A stretch of 43,862 bases of DNA from Gammaproteobacteria bacterium (GTDB lineage: Bacteria; Pseudomonadota; Gammaproteobacteria; JAURND01): NCBI GenBank assembly GCA_035546635.1, contig DASZWJ010000011.1, positions 1 to 43,862 of the forward strand. Direction: 5' to 3'. The notes below the pieces were generated by a model. The model did not search any database, had not been told where the DNA came from, and saw only the letters and a program-made list of their open reading frames with translations. Position 1 is the first letter of the stretch. Every line of letters begins with the position of its first letter. Positions 9,529 to 18,841 of this stretch are shown here, in pieces. The translations under genes were made by a program, and so were the position numbers.

Positions 9529-9873
9529 ATGACCGATTGCTTATTCTGCAAAATCATCACCAAAGAAATACCCGCAACGATTCTTTACGAAGACGATCAA
9601 GTCATCGCCTTTGATGATATTCACCCCAAAGCCCCCAGCCATAAACTTATCATCCCACGCAAACATATTGCCACTTTGAATGATTTGACAACTGAAGATA
9701 TTTCTTTGGCTGGCCATATGCTGCATGTCACTCAGCAGCTGGCTAAAAAGTTGCAAATTGCCGAGCCAGGTTACCGAGTGGCTATCAACTGCAATGCGGG
9801 TGGTGGTCAGATCATTTATCATCTGCATTTTCACTTATTGGGCGGGCGTCCTATGTCCGGCTCATTTGATTGA
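9529..9873 (+). CDS. hinT: HIT family hydrolase (HinT-like)
   Basis: A 114-residue histidine-triad nucleotide-binding protein. The family hydrolyses purine nucleoside phosphoramidates such as AMP-lysine. The triad H98-x-H100-x-H102 lies in YHLHFHLLGG near the carboxy end. The N-terminal C-x-x-C (DCLFCKI) and the HPKAPSHKLIIPRKH segment are family-typical. folE follows 12 bases later on the same strand, suggesting co-transcription. Confidence 0.93.
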   Translation: MTDCLFCKIITKEIPATILYEDDQVIAFDDIHPKAPSHKLIIPRKHIATLNDLTTEDISLAGHMLHVTQQLAKKLQIAEPGYRVAINCNAGGGQIIYHLHFHLLGGRPMSGSFD

Positions 9874-9885
9874 AGATATTGCATT

Positions 9886-10428
9886 ATGGAAAAATATTTT
9901 ACTGAAATTATTAAATCAATTGGTGAAGATGTAAATCGTGAAGGTTTGCGCGGCACCCCCAAACGCGCCGCTGAAGCGATGCGTTATTTGACTCGTGGCT
10001 ATCATCAGGATTTAGATACCTTGGTGAATCAAGCAATTTTTAGCTCATCCATGTCGGAAATGGTGATTGTCAAAGACATTGAGCTGTATTCATTGTGCGA
10101 ACATCATTTATTGCCTTTTGTCGGTAAATGCCATGTGGCTTATATTCCTAAAGGTAAAATTATTGGCTTGTCTAAAATTGCGCGGATTGTGGATTTATTT
10201 GCACGACGCTTACAGGTGCAGGAACAGCTGACCGAGCAGATTGCGCAATGTGTATTTGAGGCCATTGGTGCAGCCGGAGTTGGGGTGATTATTGAAGCTA
10301 AGCATTTTTGCATGATGATGCGCGGAGTGGAGAAACAGAATTCGGTGATGAAGACTTCGAAAATGTTGGGATCGTTTCGGGATGATAATCGCACGCGGGC
10401 GGAGTTTTTGAGTTTGGTGGCGGGCTGA
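9886..10428 (+). CDS. folE: GTP cyclohydrolase I
   Basis: First enzyme of folate/tetrahydropterin synthesis, converting GTP to 7,8-dihydroneopterin triphosphate. At 180 residues it is close to the usual core length. The zinc site is visible in [16 protein letters not shown] and in the later HFCMMMRGV, and the [11 protein letters not shown] segment is present. Two other pterin-type genes lie in the window: a FolM-like reductase at 21166 and an atypical PTPS homologue at 30456. Confidence 0.96.
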   Translation: MEKYFTEIIKSIGEDVNREGLRGTPKRAAEAMRYLTRGYHQDLDTLVNQAIFSSSMSEMVIVKDIELYSLCEHHLLPFVGKCHVAYIPKGKIIGLSKIARIVDLFARRLQVQEQLTEQIAQCVFEAIGAAGVGVIIEAKHFCMMMRGVEKQNSVMKTSKMLGSFRDDNRTRAEFLSLVAG

Positions 10429-10482
10429 ACTGCTTCTTCTTGACTGCTTTTTCTGCTCTGGCACTATACCCTCTCGCAAATT

Positions 10483-10509
10483 CTCACCCCCTTTGAAAAA
10501 GGGGGTGAG
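10483..10509. terminator. Hairpin terminator between folE and the SLT gene (family B repeat)
   Basis: Arms CTCACCCCCTTT and AAAGGGGGTGAG with a GAA loop, between convergent genes. The same core recurs at 23756, 24286 and 24383, so this is both a likely terminator and a member of a dispersed hairpin family. Confidence 0.6.
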
Positions 10510-10531
10510 AACTTCCAAGAGGAATACAAAA

Positions 10532-10966
10532 CTACGTCTCCGTCTGAGACAAAATCTGCGATAACTGCTGATAATTCGTCAAAACCTTACTCTGATAGCG
10601 TTCATTCAAATACGGCGTATGCGAATGATAACCCGCCACCCCTTGCCAATAGCCCCCATTAGCTGCGGCCAGCGAATCAGCAATATTACTACTCAATATC
10701 CAAGTACCCACCATCACATTTACACAAGGATCGTTTTGTATTTGATCGCGCGTATAGCCATAAGGCGCAATTTTAGATAACCAGATAGAATTAATTTGCA
10801 TGGGACCATAGTCAAAAGTGCCATTTTTATTCGGACTGGCCATGCCGACCTGCCCCCCTTCGGTATCTAGCACTGAAATAATGACTTTGGCGGGAACATA
10901 ATAAGTGACTGCAGCTTGATTAATGCATTCTACCGGCACTCCATGTATCAGTAACGCACTAGCCAT
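10532..10966 (-). CDS. Lytic transglycosylase SLT-domain protein (VirB1/IagB-like)
   Basis: A 144-residue lysozyme-like lytic transglycosylase that would cut peptidoglycan glycan strands. The start at 10966 is chosen because AAGGAG lies 6 bases upstream; a longer reading frame (to 11056) has no such site. The catalytic Glu is in SVLDTEGGQVG, followed by the family's YGPMQINS and a Y-HSHTPY-N-RY end. No standard signal peptide is visible before the SLT domain, unlike most cell-wall enzymes. VirB1-type proteins serve type IV secretion or pilus systems by local wall opening. A housekeeping or phage-derived role is also possible. Confidence 0.8.
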   Translation of the reverse strand: MASALLIHGVPVECINQAAVTYYVPAKVIISVLDTEGGQVGMASPNKNGTFDYGPMQINSIWLSKIAPYGYTRDQIQNDPCVNVMVGTWILSSNIADSLAAANGGYWQGVAGYHSHTPYLNERYQSKVLTNYQQLSQILSQTET

Positions 10967-11067
10967 AATGCACTCCTTAGCAGAGAAGTAGTTGGAAAAC
11001 AGGCGGATTTTACACTTCTGGGGAAATGAAGGCAAATTGGTGGCTTTTCCCCACAATGAGCCAATCT

Positions 11068-11448
11068 TTATGCCGGAGATAGAGATTGAAGGAGGGGTTT
11101 TTCTTCATCGTCATCATCTTTAGCGTCATGTGGGTGCTGTGGAACTACTGGCGGTATAGCCGCTTGGGGCAGCATTGCTAATTCGCCTCTTGCGCGCAAG
11201 ATTACACCAATCATTAAAAACATCATTCCAATAAAATGTTGAATTTGAATCCTTGAATTTGAGGGAGTTGTTTGTAATTCAGCCAGAGCTGCGGTTAGTA
11301 ATAAACACAAACTAAAAATCATCATACCTGTTGAAATAGGACGCCTATTATTCTGAAGAATCTGCCAAGGATTTGTCAGGAATTGTGTTAATGCATTAGG
11401 ATGCAAATTGCGCATTAAATCAAATAGCTCGCGTATATCTTCTGACAT
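11068..11448 (-). CDS. Small two-helix membrane protein, 126 aa
   Basis: Not recognised. There are two hydrophobic segments, about 41-57 (GMMIFSLCLLLTAALA) and 69-85 (FIGMMFLMIGVIL), separated by a short polar turn. The tail is acidic (a run of Asp and Glu near 112-118, KDDDDEEKP). It lies between the SLT gene and the TPR-methyltransferase gene on the same strand. A Shine-Dalgarno-like AAAGGA lies just before the ATG. Function unknown. Confidence 0.6.
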   Translation of the reverse strand: MSEDIRELFDLMRNLHPNALTQFLTNPWQILQNNRRPISTGMMIFSLCLLLTAALAELQTTPSNSRIQIQHFIGMMFLMIGVILRARGELAMLPQAAIPPVVPQHPHDAKDDDDEEKPLLQSLSPA

Positions 11449-11479
11449 TTTTGTATCCTTTTAAAAAACATTACACAAT

Positions 11480-13174
11480 TTAATGAAGCGGTCTTAATAA
11501 AAACAAATACCCCTCAACCGGCTGCTGTTTTTGTTCGCGCAACACAGCATTATCACAACGCACAATCGTAAAATTATGCTTTTGTGCTAGCGATTCAATG
11601 TAATCGCGGCTATGCGCAAAACGCGCATTGCTTTGTAAATAAAATGGTGCGGAGAAAGTCTTTTCTACGGTAAATGCAAACCAACCATTTGCTTTTAAAG
11701 CCGTTCTAGTCAAAGCAAATGTCTCATCTAAATCGCCTACATAACCAAACACATCCCCTGCTAAAACTAAATCAATATCCCGGCTTTTTTCCAACACACT
11801 GTTTATATCCGCATGACGCAATTCATCGTAAATATTTTTTTGCCTAGCGGCATCTAACATTTTTTCCGACAAATCCACTCCAATCAATTGGCGCGCCAAA
11901 CGCCGAAATGGTACACCGCATAAACCCGTGCCACATCCCAATTCCAAAATCACCCAATCTTCCTTTTGTGAGCCGATTTCTGCCGTCACTGCTTTAAACA
12001 ATAAATCCGGCACCTGATAATGCAAATACTCCTGCAAATGCTTCTCAAAATGCGGTGCGTATTGATCAAACAAATGTTCCACATATTCGGATGGCGCGGA
12101 AGTGGGCGCAGATTTTCGTGAAATCGCCGCTAAAATATATAACAATTCAGGATCATTGGGACGTAGTTTTAACGCAGCTTCATAGTGGTGAGCCGCCTGT
12201 GGTAAATCTTCTTTTTTTAAATACACCGCACCTAAATTCACATGCGCATTATAAAAATCCGGCTCTAGGCGTAACGCTTCTTGCAAATAGTTAATGGCTT
12301 CATCATGACGATCTTGATAAGAAAAAATAACCCCAAGATTATAATAGGTATCTAAATCCGGCTGCAGAGACAGCAGACTTAAATAACAACGCAGCGCCAA
12401 TTCCGGTTGGCGTTGTGTCAAATATAAAGCACCTAAATTATGTAAAGCTTCGGTGTGATGTGGCTGCAACTTTAAGGTTTTTTCATAATGAGAAATGGCT
12501 TCTTCCAAATGATTCAACTGCGTCAACGCTACAGCCAATTGATGGTGGGTTTCCGCATGCTCAGGATCTAATCGCAAGCGTTCTTCAAAATGCGCCGTAG
12601 CTTCCAGGGGACGATTTTCCTGCAATAATAATTGGCCTAAATGCGCATGGGCTTGGGGATGTTCGGGTTGAATGCGTAAAGCCATTTCCAATTGTTGTTT
12701 AGCTTCGCTGAATTTTTGTTGCGCTGTAAGTGCCGTGCTGAGATTAAAATGTGCATCGGCGTAATCAGGTTTTAAAGCGATGGCGGCTTGATAATATTTT
12801 ATCGCTTCATCAAATTGATTCTGGCGGTAAAATAATATGCCTAAATTATTATTGGCTGATGGTGAGTTGGGCTGTAATTTCAGCGCCTTTTGATAGTTTT
12901 CAATCGCTAAATCAATTTGATCTGACTGGCGATAGACATTGCCCAAACTGTTATAAAAGGTCGCCGAATCCGGTTCTTTTTCTATAGCGGCCTGTATCCA
13001 TTTTAATGCTGAACCGTAATCGCCCTGCTGCCCAGCCAGAATACCTAACAAATGCAATACTTCAGCGCGCCCCGGTTCTTTGACGAGTATTTGTTTATAC
13101 AAGGCTTCTGCTTGCGCAAATTGGCCAGTCTGGTGTAATTCTAAAGCACGTTGGAATAAATCTTCTTCTGACAT
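11480..13174 (-). CDS. TPR-repeat protein fused to a SAM-dependent methyltransferase
   Basis: A 564-residue protein. Residues about 5-345 are roughly ten tandem tetratricopeptide repeats of 34 residues, with the usual A-x-x-x-Y/F-x-A-A and P-D/N pattern. Residues about 380-560 are a class I methyltransferase with motif I LELGCGTGLCG near 410 and a later DLVLAGDVFGYVG. TPRs usually bind a partner protein, so the methyl acceptor may be recognised through them; the substrate is not known. The gene's start overlaps the end of tag by 34 bases, which suggests translational coupling. Confidence 0.85.
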   Translation of the reverse strand: MSEEDLFQRALELHQTGQFAQAEALYKQILVKEPGRAEVLHLLGILAGQQGDYGSALKWIQAAIEKEPDSATFYNSLGNVYRQSDQIDLAIENYQKALKLQPNSPSANNNLGILFYRQNQFDEAIKYYQAAIALKPDYADAHFNLSTALTAQQKFSEAKQQLEMALRIQPEHPQAHAHLGQLLLQENRPLEATAHFEERLRLDPEHAETHHQLAVALTQLNHLEEAISHYEKTLKLQPHHTEALHNLGALYLTQRQPELALRCYLSLLSLQPDLDTYYNLGVIFSYQDRHDEAINYLQEALRLEPDFYNAHVNLGAVYLKKEDLPQAAHHYEAALKLRPNDPELLYILAAISRKSAPTSAPSEYVEHLFDQYAPHFEKHLQEYLHYQVPDLLFKAVTAEIGSQKEDWVILELGCGTGLCGVPFRRLARQLIGVDLSEKMLDAARQKNIYDELRHADINSVLEKSRDIDLVLAGDVFGYVGDLDETFALTRTALKANGWFAFTVEKTFSAPFYLQSNARFAHSRDYIESLAQKHNFTIVRCDNAVLREQKQQPVEGYLFLLRPLH

Positions 13175-13740
13175 GACATCACTTCAGGATAACGAAAACA
13201 ATTTACCGCGTGATCATTTACCATACCGGTGGCCTGCATAAATGCATAGCAAATCGTAGAACCGACAAACGTAAAACCGCGGCGCTTTAGATCTTTGGAC
13301 ATGGCATCAGATGCCTTACTTGTTGCTGGATTTTCACCGCTACTTTTCCAGCGATTAATGATGGGCTGCCCATCGACGAAACGCCAAATATACTGGTCAA
13401 AACAACCAAATTCTGCTTGTACTTCCAGAAATGCGCGCGCATTGGTAACAAGACTTGCGATCTTCAAACGATTACGGATTAATCCGGGATTGGCAAGTAA
13501 GCGCTCGATTTTAGCGGGGGTATAGCGTGCAATTTTTTGCGGATCAAATTGATTCAGCGCTAAACGATAATGCTCGCGTCTCTTTAATATGGTCAGCCAG
13601 CTTAACCCTGCTTGAGCGCCTTCCAACAATAAAAACTCAAATAGTTTGTGCTCATCATGCAAGGGCACACCCCATTCATTATCATGGTATTGTGTTAACA
13701 ACGCATTGCCATTACTCCAACCACAACGAATAATTGCCAT
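13141..13740 (-). CDS. tag: DNA-3-methyladenine glycosylase I
   Basis: Base-excision repair glycosylase that removes 3-methyladenine, 199 residues. The N-terminus RCGWSNGN...YHDNEWGVP and the C-terminal NDHAVNCFRY supply the Cys/His residues of the Tag 'zinc snap'. The LLLEGAQAGLSWLTIL helix and KDLKRRGFTFVGSTICYAFMQATG are highly typical. It lies 4 bases from mltB and overlaps the TPR gene. Confidence 0.96.
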   Translation of the reverse strand: MAIIRCGWSNGNALLTQYHDNEWGVPLHDEHKLFEFLLLEGAQAGLSWLTILKRREHYRLALNQFDPQKIARYTPAKIERLLANPGLIRNRLKIASLVTNARAFLEVQAEFGCFDQYIWRFVDGQPIINRWKSSGENPATSKASDAMSKDLKRRGFTFVGSTICYAFMQATGMVNDHAVNCFRYPEVMSCQKKIYSNVL

Positions 13741-13744
13741 AGGC

Positions 13745-14740
13745 TCACTTCGCCACTTGTTTTTTAATGATAGAACCTAACTCATACACTACCAAAGCGT
13801 AGCGATTACTTTCATTATATCGCTTGATTACCTGAAAATTAGCGAAGGTCAGCCAATGTTCCCAAGCATCACCGCCATCAAAGAATAACACACCGGCGCG
13901 CGTCGAGCTGGGAACATGTTTTTCAGGCTCCAATCCATAGTTCGCTAATTCTCCTATTGAAAAACGCAGCCTGCCATCTTGATCACTTAAACTACGAAAA
14001 TTCTGGTTCACCACTTTCGCCGGCAGTGCTACCGGTTCACCTCGACGCCAACCTTTTTTTTGCAAGTAATTAGCCACACTGGCTATAGCATCACGGTTAT
14101 TGTGAAATAAATCACTTAAGCCGTTATCTTCTGCTGAAATTGCGTAAATGCGGTAGCTGCTAGGCATAAATTGTGGCAAACCTAAAGCACCGGCATATGA
14201 GCCCTTAATACTAAATGGGTTCCAACCTTGCTCTCTGGTTAATAATAAAAACTGAGTCAATTCATTCATGAAAAACTTACTGCGCGACGGATAACGAAAT
14301 GCCAAGGTACTCAGTGTATCAAACGCGGAAAAATGACCTTTATTACCACCATAGGATGTTTCTACACCGATAATTCCGACAATCACTGAGGCCGGCACAC
14401 CGTATTCACGCTCAGCAGCAGCTAAAGCTTTGGCGTTCTTTCTCCAGTAAGCAACGCCTTCACGGATGCGTTCATCTGTGATAAATAAATCGCGGTAGGC
14501 ATACCAAGGTATAACTCTGCCAGGAGGTTGGGTCATTTTGGCGATAACTTCGGGGTTGAATTGTACTTGCCTGAACCAGGAGGTGAGTTGGTTTTCATTG
14601 AAGTCGTATTTTTTACTGACTGCAGTGATATAAGCTCGCACCTCAGGTTCATGGCGCAAGTCTAAGGCAAAAGCAGCGCTTGTAAAAAATAACAATAAAG
14701 AAATGATTAATTTTACAAATATGGATAGTTTCTGGTTCAT
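13745..14740 (-). CDS. mltB: Membrane-bound lytic murein transglycosylase B
   Basis: Peptidoglycan lytic transglycosylase of the MltB family, 331 residues, exported by an N-terminal signal peptide (about 1-25, ending SAAFA). The catalytic Glu is in VGIIGVETSYGG. Further family stretches are FSIKGSYAGALGLPQFMPSSY, NNRDAIASVANYLQKKGW and the C-terminal NRYALVVYELG. No lipobox cysteine is visible, so it is probably a soluble periplasmic form. It follows mrdA-mrdB as in other gammaproteobacteria, consistent with lateral-wall remodelling. Confidence 0.95.
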   Translation of the reverse strand: MNQKLSIFVKLIISLLLFFTSAAFALDLRHEPEVRAYITAVSKKYDFNENQLTSWFRQVQFNPEVIAKMTQPPGRVIPWYAYRDLFITDERIREGVAYWRKNAKALAAAEREYGVPASVIVGIIGVETSYGGNKGHFSAFDTLSTLAFRYPSRSKFFMNELTQFLLLTREQGWNPFSIKGSYAGALGLPQFMPSSYRIYAISAEDNGLSDLFHNNRDAIASVANYLQKKGWRRGEPVALPAKVVNQNFRSLSDQDGRLRFSIGELANYGLEPEKHVPSSTRAGVLFFDGGDAWEHWLTFANFQVIKRYNESNRYALVVYELGSIIKKQVAK

Positions 14741-14775
14741 GTGTTTTGCTCTAATATATAAAAAAATACCTTATT

Positions 14776-14798
14776 CCTTCTCCCACAAGGGGAGAAGG
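14776..14798. repeat. Dispersed 23-bp palindrome, copy 2 (family A)
   Basis: CCTTCTCCC - ACAAG - GGGAGAAGG, the reverse orientation of copy 1, in the 92-base mrdB-mltB gap. Confidence 0.8.
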
Positions 14799-14832
14799 AG
14801 TAAAGTTAAAGCTGATTAGAATAAATCAATCC

Positions 14833-15975
14833 TCACCGCCCCAACAATTTCCTATGCGTATGAATCGACATAATAATCCCAAACCCAATCATAATGGTAA
14901 TCATCGCCGAGCCACCATAACTAATTAATGGCAGTGGCACCCCCACCACGGGCAGCAATCCAGTCACCATTCCCATGTTCACAAAACAGGATAGAAAAAA
15001 CGTGAGACTCAAACTACCCGCCAACAAACGTGAAAAGGTATCCTGTGCTTGCGTGCTAATATAAAGCCCGCGCAATGCCACAAAAGTCATCAATAAAATC
15101 AACAACACACTACCAATCAAGCCAAACTCTTCCCCACACACCCCAAATATAAAATCCGTGGCATGTTCAGGTAAAAATTGCAAATGTGACTGTGTACCCT
15201 GCAAATAGCCTTTACCAAATATCCCGCCCGAGCCAATGGCAATTTTTGACTGGATAATATGATAACCGGTACCCAACGGATCACGCTCTGGATCTAAAAA
15301 AGTCAACACGCGCTGCCGCTGATAATCATGCAGAAAATGCCACAAAAATGGTGCAGAAGCTGCAATCATCAACACCAAAATAATCACATAACGCCATCTG
15401 ATGCCTGCTAATAACAACACACATACCCCAGTAAACATAATAATCAAGGCAGTGCCCAAATCTGGCTGCTTGGCAGTTAAACCCACCGGCACGACTAACA
15501 ACACAGCACAGATTAATAACACCCAAAGCTTAGGTGGCAGTGAGGTTTTATCCAGTAGCCAAGCTAACATCATAGGCATTGCCAACTTCATGATTTCAGA
15601 GGGTTGAAAATGAAACGACCCGAATCCTAACCAACGCTGGGCACCTTTACCGGAATGTCCAATCACTAATACTGCACCCAATAATGCTAAACCTATTAAA
15701 AAAATGACAGGCGTCCATTGTTGGTATCGCTCTGGCGGAATCTGCGCAAACAAAAACATCGCCGCTACTGCCAATACCACCCATATTGCCTGGCGAATGA
15801 TTAATACCAAACTTTGATTATCGGCACTGAATAAAATCAACCCTCCGGCTGCCAATACCAATGCCAACCCAATAAACAACGGCATATCGATATGCATTTT
15901 TTCCCAAAACGAACGCACCAAACGGTTACCCGAGGGCGTAGAAAATGACTCTTGGAGTAGGTTATTTTGGCTCAT
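14833..15975 (-). CDS. mrdB: Rod-shape peptidoglycan polymerase RodA
   Basis: SEDS-family glycosyltransferase that polymerises glycan strands with PBP2 in the elongasome, 380 residues from the chosen start (MSQNNL). About ten membrane helices are visible. Family motifs include HSGKGAQRWLGFG, FHFQPSEIMKL, KQPDLGTALII, FLPEHATDFIF and GLLPVVGVPLPLISYGGSAM. The start at 15975 leaves 4 bases after the mrdA stop. An ATG at 15987 that overlaps that stop is the alternative. A frame extending to 16185 would run far into mrdA and is unlikely. Confidence 0.95.
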   Translation of the reverse strand: MSQNNLLQESFSTPSGNRLVRSFWEKMHIDMPLFIGLALVLAAGGLILFSADNQSLVLIIRQAIWVVLAVAAMFLFAQIPPERYQQWTPVIFLIGLALLGAVLVIGHSGKGAQRWLGFGSFHFQPSEIMKLAMPMMLAWLLDKTSLPPKLWVLLICAVLLVVPVGLTAKQPDLGTALIIMFTGVCVLLLAGIRWRYVIILVLMIAASAPFLWHFLHDYQRQRVLTFLDPERDPLGTGYHIIQSKIAIGSGGIFGKGYLQGTQSHLQFLPEHATDFIFGVCGEEFGLIGSVLLILLMTFVALRGLYISTQAQDTFSRLLAGSLSLTFFLSCFVNMGMVTGLLPVVGVPLPLISYGGSAMITIMIGFGIIMSIHTHRKLLGR

Positions 15976-15979
15976 AAAA

Positions 15980-17917
15980 TCAATCATTAGGTACGTTGGA
16001 TTCATCAGGAACTGGCGGTGGTGGACTTTGACCCGCCCCTGTCGCGGTCGCAGCACTACTGGCTGCTGCCGCCTGTGCTTGTGCAATTGCCTGACCGTGG
16101 TCTGGTAAGAAATAATAATCCAGCACTTTTTTGGCAACCGCCGGCCCCTGGTGTGGATGATTTTCCACCAGCACAGCAATGGCAACCTGCGGCTTATCTA
16201 CCGGTGCAAAACCGATAAACCACGCATGACTGCGGTATTTTTTCGGAATACCGGCATTATCATCGTCACCATAACTTTTGGGACGAAATACTTGCGCGGT
16301 TCCGGTTTTACCGGCAATGGTGTAATTGTTGTTGTGTATAGAACGTGCCGTTCCCGCTTCAACCACACCTTGCATACCATTGATAACAAAATCCCAAACC
16401 CAAGGATTTTGTAATTTAACTGGCGGATTTTGTTCAGGTACCACTGGGACAAAAGAACCGTCCGGTTTCTGCCATTTTAAAGCTAAATGCGGTTTAATGC
16501 GCACGCCACGATTGGCCATAGTGGCTGCGGCCTCTGCCATTTGCAATGGTGTGACTAGCGTAAAGCCTTGTCCAATCCCAGCATTGACTGTATCACCCCC
16601 ATACCAACCCTGCCCCATGCTCGCACGTTTCCAAGCAGGCGAAGGCACAACACCGCCCAATTCTTCACTGACATCCAAACCCGTTGGTTTACCAAATCCA
16701 AAACGGTACTGTATATCATTCATCCGATTGATGCCGGCTCTTGCCGCCACCGTATAAAAATACGTGTCGCAGGATTGCACAATCGCCTTGTACATATTAA
16801 CTATACCATGACCGCCTTTTTTCCAGTCTTTAAACACATGGCTGACGCCAGGTATAGTAAACCAGCCTGGGTCATGAATCTGAAACGTGGGAGTGACTAC
16901 TTTGAGATCTAAATATTGGGTAGCCAAAAACGGCTTCATCGTAGAACCTGGCGCATATAGCCCACGCAAGGCACGGTTATAAAGCGGCCGCTCAGGGTCT
17001 TGCTGCAAAATTTTATAATCCTGAGAGCTGATGCCTTTGACAAATAGATTCGGGTCATAACGCGGATTGCTGGCAAAGGCCAACACTTCTCCGGTAGCAG
17101 GCTTAATCACCACTATCGCCCCCTGATCGTCTCCCAGGGCTGTTTCAGCCGCTTTTTGCAGGCCGCTGTCCAGACTGACATATAAATTATCACCAGGCAC
17201 CGGATCAATATTTTTCAAAGTACGTACTACCTGACCATTGGCGTCAGTTTCCACTTGCTGGTAACCGACTTTGCCATGCAGTTGTGGCTCATAATATTTT
17301 TCTACACCCAGCTTACCTATGTAATTTGTCGCCGCATAATTCACATTATCGACTGTGCTAAGTTCCTGCTCATTAATACGCGCCACATAACCCAACGCGC
17401 CAACCATAGTGTCACCCTGGGGGTAATAACGCATTAAACGGCCAGTGATGCCAAAACCTGGGAAGCGGTATTGATCTAAGTAAAAACGCGCCACTTCATC
17501 GTCAGTGAGATTTAGCTTCAAGGAAACCCCTTCAGAAGAACGCCGCTGCTTGAGCGCTCGACGAAACTGCTGCAAATCTTCAGGACTGATATTGATTATT
17601 TTTTCAACTTCTTTGAGCGTGGCTTCAAAATGCGGCACATGGTCAGGAATCACATCCAAAGTGTACACAGGAATATTTTCTGCTAACAGCACGCCATTCC
17701 TATCGTAAATCAGGCCACGGTTAGGATCTACGGGGATTAAATTTAATTGATTCTGGTTAGATAATGTCGTGTATAACTCGTGTTGATCCACTTGCAGGTA
17801 AAATAGTCGTCCCACCAAGGCGCACAGTAATACTGCGATAACAAAAATGGCGAAAAACACCCTGCGCGTAAATAATTGCGCCTCGGCTGAATAATTTTTT
17901 AACTGCAAATTAACCAT
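15980..17917 (-). CDS. mrdA: Penicillin-binding protein 2 (elongation transpeptidase)
   Basis: Inner-membrane transpeptidase of cell elongation, 645 residues. One membrane helix lies near 18-38 (FFAIFVIAVLLCALVG). The dimerisation domain follows, then the penicillin-binding domain with the active-site Ser325 in GSTMKPF (SxxK), SCD as the SxN-like motif (QSCDTYFY), and KTGTAQ as the KTG motif. The end is Ala/Ser/Pro-rich (about 615-645) and probably disordered. It sits upstream of mrdB with almost no gap, as expected for partners of one complex. Confidence 0.96.
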   Translation of the reverse strand: MVNLQLKNYSAEAQLFTRRVFFAIFVIAVLLCALVGRLFYLQVDQHELYTTLSNQNQLNLIPVDPNRGLIYDRNGVLLAENIPVYTLDVIPDHVPHFEATLKEVEKIINISPEDLQQFRRALKQRRSSEGVSLKLNLTDDEVARFYLDQYRFPGFGITGRLMRYYPQGDTMVGALGYVARINEQELSTVDNVNYAATNYIGKLGVEKYYEPQLHGKVGYQQVETDANGQVVRTLKNIDPVPGDNLYVSLDSGLQKAAETALGDDQGAIVVIKPATGEVLAFASNPRYDPNLFVKGISSQDYKILQQDPERPLYNRALRGLYAPGSTMKPFLATQYLDLKVVTPTFQIHDPGWFTIPGVSHVFKDWKKGGHGIVNMYKAIVQSCDTYFYTVAARAGINRMNDIQYRFGFGKPTGLDVSEELGGVVPSPAWKRASMGQGWYGGDTVNAGIGQGFTLVTPLQMAEAAATMANRGVRIKPHLALKWQKPDGSFVPVVPEQNPPVKLQNPWVWDFVINGMQGVVEAGTARSIHNNNYTIAGKTGTAQVFRPKSYGDDDNAGIPKKYRSHAWFIGFAPVDKPQVAIAVLVENHPHQGPAVAKKVLDYYFLPDHGQAIAQAQAAAASSAATATGAGQSPPPPVPDESNVPND

Positions 17918-17941
17918 GTTTTAACCTGACTTCATCCTAAA

Positions 17942-18412
17942 TTATGCTCGATGATAAGGGTGATTATGCAACAAACTATAGGCGCGATAAATCTGCTCTG
18001 CAATCAGAATTCGCACTAACGGATGAGGGAAAGTAAGCGGCGAGAGTGACCAACGATGATGTGCTCTGGCAAGGCAAGAAGCCGGTAACCCTTCTGGGCC
18101 ACCCACCAGTAAACTGATGCCGTATCCACCATCATGCCAAGTTTGTAATTGCTGTGCCAATCCCTTGGTATCCCACAACTGTCCTCGTTCCGTCAAGGCT
18201 ATTATCCGGTCACCCGGGGGAATTGCGGCTAATATGCTCTCCCCTTCGCCCTGCAATAACCGGTTTATATCAGCCCCCTTAGTTCTTTTAGCGGCTGAAA
18301 TTTCAACTAATTTGATGCCATAGTCCGATGGCAATCGCTGCACATATTCTTGAAATCCTGCTGCTACCCAATCTGGCATGCGTTTGCCAACGGCAATCAG
18401 CGTGATTTTCAT
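17942..18412 (-). CDS. rlmH: 23S rRNA pseudouridine-1915 N3-methyltransferase
   Basis: SPOUT-class methyltransferase acting on the 23S rRNA helix 69 pseudouridine, 156 residues. The start MKITLIAVGK at 18412 is preferred over an ATG 15 bases upstream because it gives the family's usual beginning and length. The knot region carries LLVGGPEGLP and the strongly conserved end has HPLVRILIAEQIYRAYS. It lies 21 bases after rsfS in the standard order. Confidence 0.95.
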   Translation of the reverse strand: MKITLIAVGKRMPDWVAAGFQEYVQRLPSDYGIKLVEISAAKRTKGADINRLLQGEGESILAAIPPGDRIIALTERGQLWDTKGLAQQLQTWHDGGYGISLLVGGPEGLPASCLARAHHRWSLSPLTFPHPLVRILIAEQIYRAYSLLHNHPYHRA

Positions 18413-18433
18413 TGCAGCATTTCCCAATATTTC

Positions 18434-18817
18434 CTATTCAGCTGCACGATGACGGGAGGCTTTACCCAAGCTGCTACGTTCCTCACGTAATTGCTTAGCA
18501 GAACTCCATAATTTTTCCAGACTATAAAATTCGCGTGTCTCTGGCAACATGATATGCACTAACACATCACCTAAATCTACTAAAATCCATTCTCCCGCTT
18601 CTTCACCTTCCACGCCCAAGGGTTTTGTACCCTGGCGTTTACTTTCCATAACCAGCCGATCAGCGATTGATTTGGTATGCCGGCTTGAAGTTCCACTGCA
18701 GATCACCATGGTATCAGTGATATTGGTAAGCTGGGTCACATCGAGTGATACCACTTCCTGCGCTTTCATTTCTTCGAGAACATGTAATACTAAGTTTAAT
18801 AATGTTGATGATGGCAT
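18434..18817 (-). CDS. rsfS: Ribosomal silencing factor RsfS
   Basis: A 127-residue Iojap-family protein that binds uL14 on the large subunit and blocks subunit joining in starvation. Family signs are [28 protein letters not shown] and [21 protein letters not shown]. It has a short basic tail beyond the domain. Directly downstream of nadD, as in most proteobacteria. Confidence 0.95.
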   Translation of the reverse strand: MPSSTLLNLVLHVLEEMKAQEVVSLDVTQLTNITDTMVICSGTSSRHTKSIADRLVMESKRQGTKPLGVEGEEAGEWILVDLGDVLVHIMLPETREFYSLEKLWSSAKQLREERSSLGKASRHRAAE

Positions 18818-18841
18818 AATTTTTAGTTTTAGATAGATAGT

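Noticed and set aside
15976..16185. Extended N-terminus for RodA (70 extra residues)
   Set aside because: It would be translated from inside mrdA and is basic and unlike any RodA; the ATG at 15975 gives the normal family start.
16326..16757. 143-residue forward frame
   Set aside because: Shadow of mrdA on the opposite strand; no family resemblance.
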